Shown here: one piece after another, positions 7,507 to 9,896 of the stretch
Layout of the letters: every line of letters begins with the position of its first letter
Numbering within the stretch: position 1 is the stretch's first letter
Source of the DNA: Holophagaceae bacterium UBA706
GTDB lineage: Bacteria; Acidobacteriota; Holophagae; Holophagales; Holophagaceae
Reading direction: 5' to 3'
NCBI GenBank assembly: GCA_002298155.1
Contig: DBME01000192.1
Span: 1 to 9,896 of the forward strand
Length of the DNA: 9,896 nt
Made by a program: the position numbers and the translations under genes
The notes under the pieces: model-generated
What the model saw: only the letters and a program-made list of their open reading frames with translations
Told to the model about the DNA's origin: nothing
The model's database searches: none

Positions 7507-9609
7507 ATGAGGACTGCCCTGTTCCCGATCCTGGTCCTTGGCCTGTCTTCCGCCCTGCGCGGCGGGGAGCCCCCCGTGGCGCCCAAAGTCCCGGTCACCA
7601 GCCTCCGGTTCCAGGAATCGGTGGTGGACCCCTACGCCTGGCTGCGCGACAAGACCGACGCGAAGGTGCTCTCGCACCTCGCCGCCGAGAACGCCTACAC
7701 GGAGGCCGCCACCAGGGACCTCCAGCCCCTGCGGGAGACGCTCTACAAGGAGATGCTGGGCCGCATGAAGCAGACCGACCTGTCCGTCCCGGTGCGGCGC
7801 GGGCGGTTCTACTACTACACGCGCACCGAGGAGGGCAGGCAGTATCCCATCCACTGCCGGAAGCCGGCCGGCGCCGGCGACGCCTTCGACCCGGCCGCGG
7901 TGGAGGAGAAGCTCCTGGACCTCAACGAGCTGGCCAAGGGCGCCTTCCTCGGGCTGGACAGCTTCGAGGTCAGCGACGACGGCAACTTCCTGCTGTATTC
8001 CACCGACACCACGGGCTACCGCCAGTACGACCTCCACCTCAAGGACCTGCGCACCGGCAAGGTGATGGCCGCCATCGCCGCCCGGGTCACCGCCGTGGAG
8101 TGGGCCAGCGACAACCGCACCTTCGTCTACGCCACGGAGGACGCCGTCACCAAGCGTTCCGACCATATCTGGCGGATGACGGCCGGGGGCAAACCCGAGC
8201 TTCTGTACGAGGAAAAGGACGAGCTCTACGGGGTCGGCCTGCACCGCACCAAGGACGGCAAGTTCCTCGTGATGGACATCGACAGCACGGACACCTGGGA
8301 ATGCCGCTACCTCGACGCCTCCAAGCCGGAAGGCGCCTTCAAGGTCATGCTGCCCCGCCAGAAGGGACACAAGTACACCCTGGACCACCGGGAAGGGCTC
8401 TTCTACATCCGCACGAACCGGGACGCCACCGACTTCCGGATCATCACCGTCCCCGTGGGCGACCCCGGGGCCAGGACCTGGACCACCTTCGTCCCCGCGC
8501 GCCCCGGCGTCCTGGTGGGCGGCTTCGAACTCTTCCGGAACCACGCGGTGGTGCGTGAGCGGGTCGAGGGCCTCGATCATTACCGGGTGCTGGACTTCCG
8601 CACGGGCGCGTGGCGGGAGATCCCGATGCCCGAGGCGGTCTACCATGTGTCCGGCGGCCTGACGCCCGAGTACGACACCCATGAGTTCCGGTTCCGCTAC
8701 GAGTCCCAGGTGACGCCGCCTTCCACCTACGACTACCACCTGGAATCAGGAGCCCTGACCCTGCTCAAGCGTGAGGAGGTGAAGGGCTACGACCCGTCGC
8801 TCTACACCACGGAACGCGTGTGGGCCACAGCCCGCGATGGCGTGAAGGTGCCCATGAGCGTCGTCTACCGGAAGGGCCTCGTCCGTGACGGCAAGGCACC
8901 GGTGTGGCTCTACGCTTACGGATCCTACGGCGTGAGCTGGCCCGCGGGCTTCGACGCGAACCGCGTCAGCCTCCTGGACCGGGGGGTCGTATACGTCCTG
9001 GCCCACATCCGGGGCGGGGGCGAACTGGGCGAAGCCTGGCACCACGAGGGCATGCTGATGAAGAAGAAGACCACCTTCACGGACTTCATCGACTGCGCCG
9101 AGAGCCTCGTGGCCGGGAAGTGGACGTCCAGCGACCGGCTCGTGATCGAGGGCGGCAGCGCCGGGGGCCTGCTCATGGGCGCCGTGGCCAACATGCGGCC
9201 CGACCTCTTCAAGGCGGTGCATGCGGGCGTTCCCTTCGTGGACGTGATGAACACGATGCTGGATCCGACCCTGCCGCTGACGGTGGGGGAATACCTGGAA
9301 TGGGGCAACCCCAACGAGAAGGCCGCCTACGACTACATGCGCTCGTACAGCCCCTACGACAACCTGGAGCGCAAGGCCTATCCCGCCATGCTGGTCACCA
9401 GCAGCCTCAACGACAGCCAGGTGGGGTTCTGGGAGCCGGCCAAGTACGTCGCGCGCCTGCGCACCCTGAAGACGGACAAGAACGAACTCCTGCTGAAGAT
9501 GAAGCTGGAGCCGGGAGGGCACGGGGGGGCTTCGGGGCGGTACGACCGGCTGAAGGACAAGGCCTTCGAATACGCCTGGATGCTCAAGCAGATGGGCATC
9601 ACGCATTAG
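7507..9609 (+). CDS. ptrB: exported oligopeptidase B (S9A serine protease)
   Basis: A 700-residue prolyl-oligopeptidase-family enzyme. Residues 1-20 form a signal peptide (RTALFPILVLGLSSAL), so unlike the cytosolic E. coli enzyme it is probably periplasmic. About 25-430 is the N-terminal cap plus beta-propeller, beginning with VVDPYAWLRD (39-48); about 430-700 is the alpha/beta-hydrolase domain. The catalytic triad is visible: Ser551 in GGSAGG, Asp636 in SLNDSQVGFWEP and His672 in GGHGG. The offset to E. coli PtrB (Ser532, Asp617, His652) is 19-20 residues, about the length of the signal peptide. The P1-pocket Glu576 is kept (Glu595), but Glu578 is Leu597, and the P2 carboxylates Asp460 and Asp462 are Pro479 and Gly481. 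Cleavage after Arg/Lys is therefore possible, but preference for a second basic residue should be reduced. AGGAGG at 7495-7500, 6 bases before the ATG, fixes the start. It follows the channel gene by 56 bases. Confidence 0.92.
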   Translation: MRTALFPILVLGLSSALRGGEPPVAPKVPVTSLRFQESVVDPYAWLRDKTDAKVLSHLAAENAYTEAATRDLQPLRETLYKEMLGRMKQTDLSVPVRRGRFYYYTRTEEGRQYPIHCRKPAGAGDAFDPAAVEEKLLDLNELAKGAFLGLDSFEVSDDGNFLLYSTDTTGYRQYDLHLKDLRTGKVMAAIAARVTAVEWASDNRTFVYATEDAVTKRSDHIWRMTAGGKPELLYEEKDELYGVGLHRTKDGKFLVMDIDSTDTWECRYLDASKPEGAFKVMLPRQKGHKYTLDHREGLFYIRTNRDATDFRIITVPVGDPGARTWTTFVPARPGVLVGGFELFRNHAVVRERVEGLDHYRVLDFRTGAWREIPMPEAVYHVSGGLTPEYDTHEFRFRYESQVTPPSTYDYHLESGALTLLKREEVKGYDPSLYTTERVWATARDGVKVPMSVVYRKGLVRDGKAPVWLYAYGSYGVSWPAGFDANRVSLLDRGVVYVLAHIRGGGELGEAWHHEGMLMKKKTTFTDFIDCAESLVAGKWTSSDRLVIEGGSAGGLLMGAVANMRPDLFKAVHAGVPFVDVMNTMLDPTLPLTVGEYLEWGNPNEKAAYDYMRSYSPYDNLERKAYPAMLVTSSLNDSQVGFWEPAKYVARLRTLKTDKNELLLKMKLEPGGHGGASGRYDRLKDKAFEYAWMLKQMGITH

Positions 9610-9842
9610 AGGCGTTCACCATCGTCGGCCGGGGCCATGACGGAAGTTCCAGCATGGGTGCACTGGACGACGTTCTCATCTCCTTGCGAATTTCCACGGC
9701 ATCGCACCACCGCGACTTTGCTTTTCGCGGCGGTGCGGGTGCGGGGACACCGCATGCTCCATTCACGGTTTCGGAAGGAATTCCTCAATCGACCCATCAC
9801 CCATTGTCCCAATGAACTGAAATAGTTAAGAAACTGATCAGA
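9610..9842. other. intergenic stretch without a convincing gene
   Basis: From the protease stop to the repeat near the window end I see no gene. Short frames on both strands (plus 9637-9825, minus 9606-9863) lack ribosome sites, the G/C-rich third positions of real genes here, and any recognisable motif. Apart from the stem-loop at 9705-9735, TTGCGAAT occurs at 9684-9691 and again at 9882-9889. Composition falls toward AT-rich after 9780 (GAACTGAAATAGTTAAG), which could hold a promoter for a gene beyond the window. Confidence 0.5.
9705..9735 (+). terminator. stem-loop downstream of the protease gene
   Basis: CACCACCGCGA (9705-9715) and TCGCGGCGGTG (9725-9735) pair over 11 positions with one A-C mismatch around a 9-base loop. 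It starts 96 bases after the stop codon of the protease gene. No U-run follows, so it may be a weak or factor-assisted terminator or an mRNA-stabilising 3' structure. The right arm can instead pair downstream (GCGGTG 9730-9735 with CACCGC 9748-9753), so two mutually exclusive hairpins exist. Confidence 0.35.
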
Positions 9843-9890
9843 CGCAGAGATTCGCAGAGGCACAGAGTCCGCAGAGGGTATTTGCGAATC
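9843..9890. repeat. degenerate CGCAGAG repeat enclosed by an inverted repeat
   Basis: CGCAGAG occurs at 9843-9849, 9853-9859 and 9870-9876, with the variant CACAGAG at 9861-9867, so the units are spaced 8-10 bases apart. GATTCGCA (9849-9856) and TGCGAATC (9883-9890) are exact inverted copies flanking the last three units with a 26-base loop. CGCAGAG-type heptamer runs are common intergenic repeats in several environmental bacterial phyla as I recall; their role is unclear. The window ends six bases later, so the full extent is not visible. Confidence 0.6.
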
Positions 9891-9896
9891 CTGCTC

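Noticed and set aside
7438..8739. A 433-codon minus-strand frame opposite the protease
   Set aside because: It is antisense to a gene with an intact catalytic triad, and its translation has no recognisable domain.
9606..9863. An 85-codon minus-strand frame in the last intergenic stretch
   Set aside because: It has no ribosome site and no G/C-rich third positions, its start lies in the CGCAGAG repeat region, and the product resembles nothing.
9843..9876. CRISPR array from the regularly spaced CGCAGAG units
   Set aside because: Units are only 7 bases long with 1-3-base gaps, far too short for repeats and spacers, and no cas genes are present.

Overview
The window is a GC-rich, densely packed bacterial segment with seven substantial genes or gene parts, no RNA genes, no insertion sequences and no CRISPR. 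Third codon positions are strongly G/C, which explains the many long false antisense reading frames. The base composition, gene content and AGGAG-type ribosome sites suggest a free-living Gram-negative bacterium. My impression is Acidobacteriota of the Holophaga/Geothrix type, but that is an inference and not a demonstrated placement.

Left part (1-1241): the 3' end of an unidentified gene abuts a small convergent membrane-protein gene of 74 codons. A short AT-rich divergent region follows, and then an exported PstS-like solute-binding protein that stands alone. Middle (1242-4724, minus strand): acs (AMP-forming acetyl-CoA synthetase) followed with no gap by glpK (glycerol kinase), an ATP-consuming pair that feeds acetate and glycerol into central metabolism. 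The acs start is set at 4724, shorter than the longest frame, because a good ribosome site sits there.

Right part (4819-9609, plus strand): a 156-residue unknown helical protein; then a 698-residue membrane protein that I read as a periplasmic Cache sensor joined through two membrane helices to a complete prokaryotic pentameric ligand-gated ion channel (extracellular beta-sandwich with YPFD loop plus four transmembrane helices); then an exported oligopeptidase B (S9A protease) whose substrate-specificity carboxylates are partly replaced. The last 287 bases hold no convincing gene. They contain a stem-loop and a degenerate CGCAGAG repeat enclosed by an 8-bp inverted repeat.

The Cache-channel fusion is the most interesting object in the window. 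The protease lies 56 bases downstream of it and the small unknown protein 64 bases upstream, so the three may be co-expressed, but no functional link can be proved from sequence alone.
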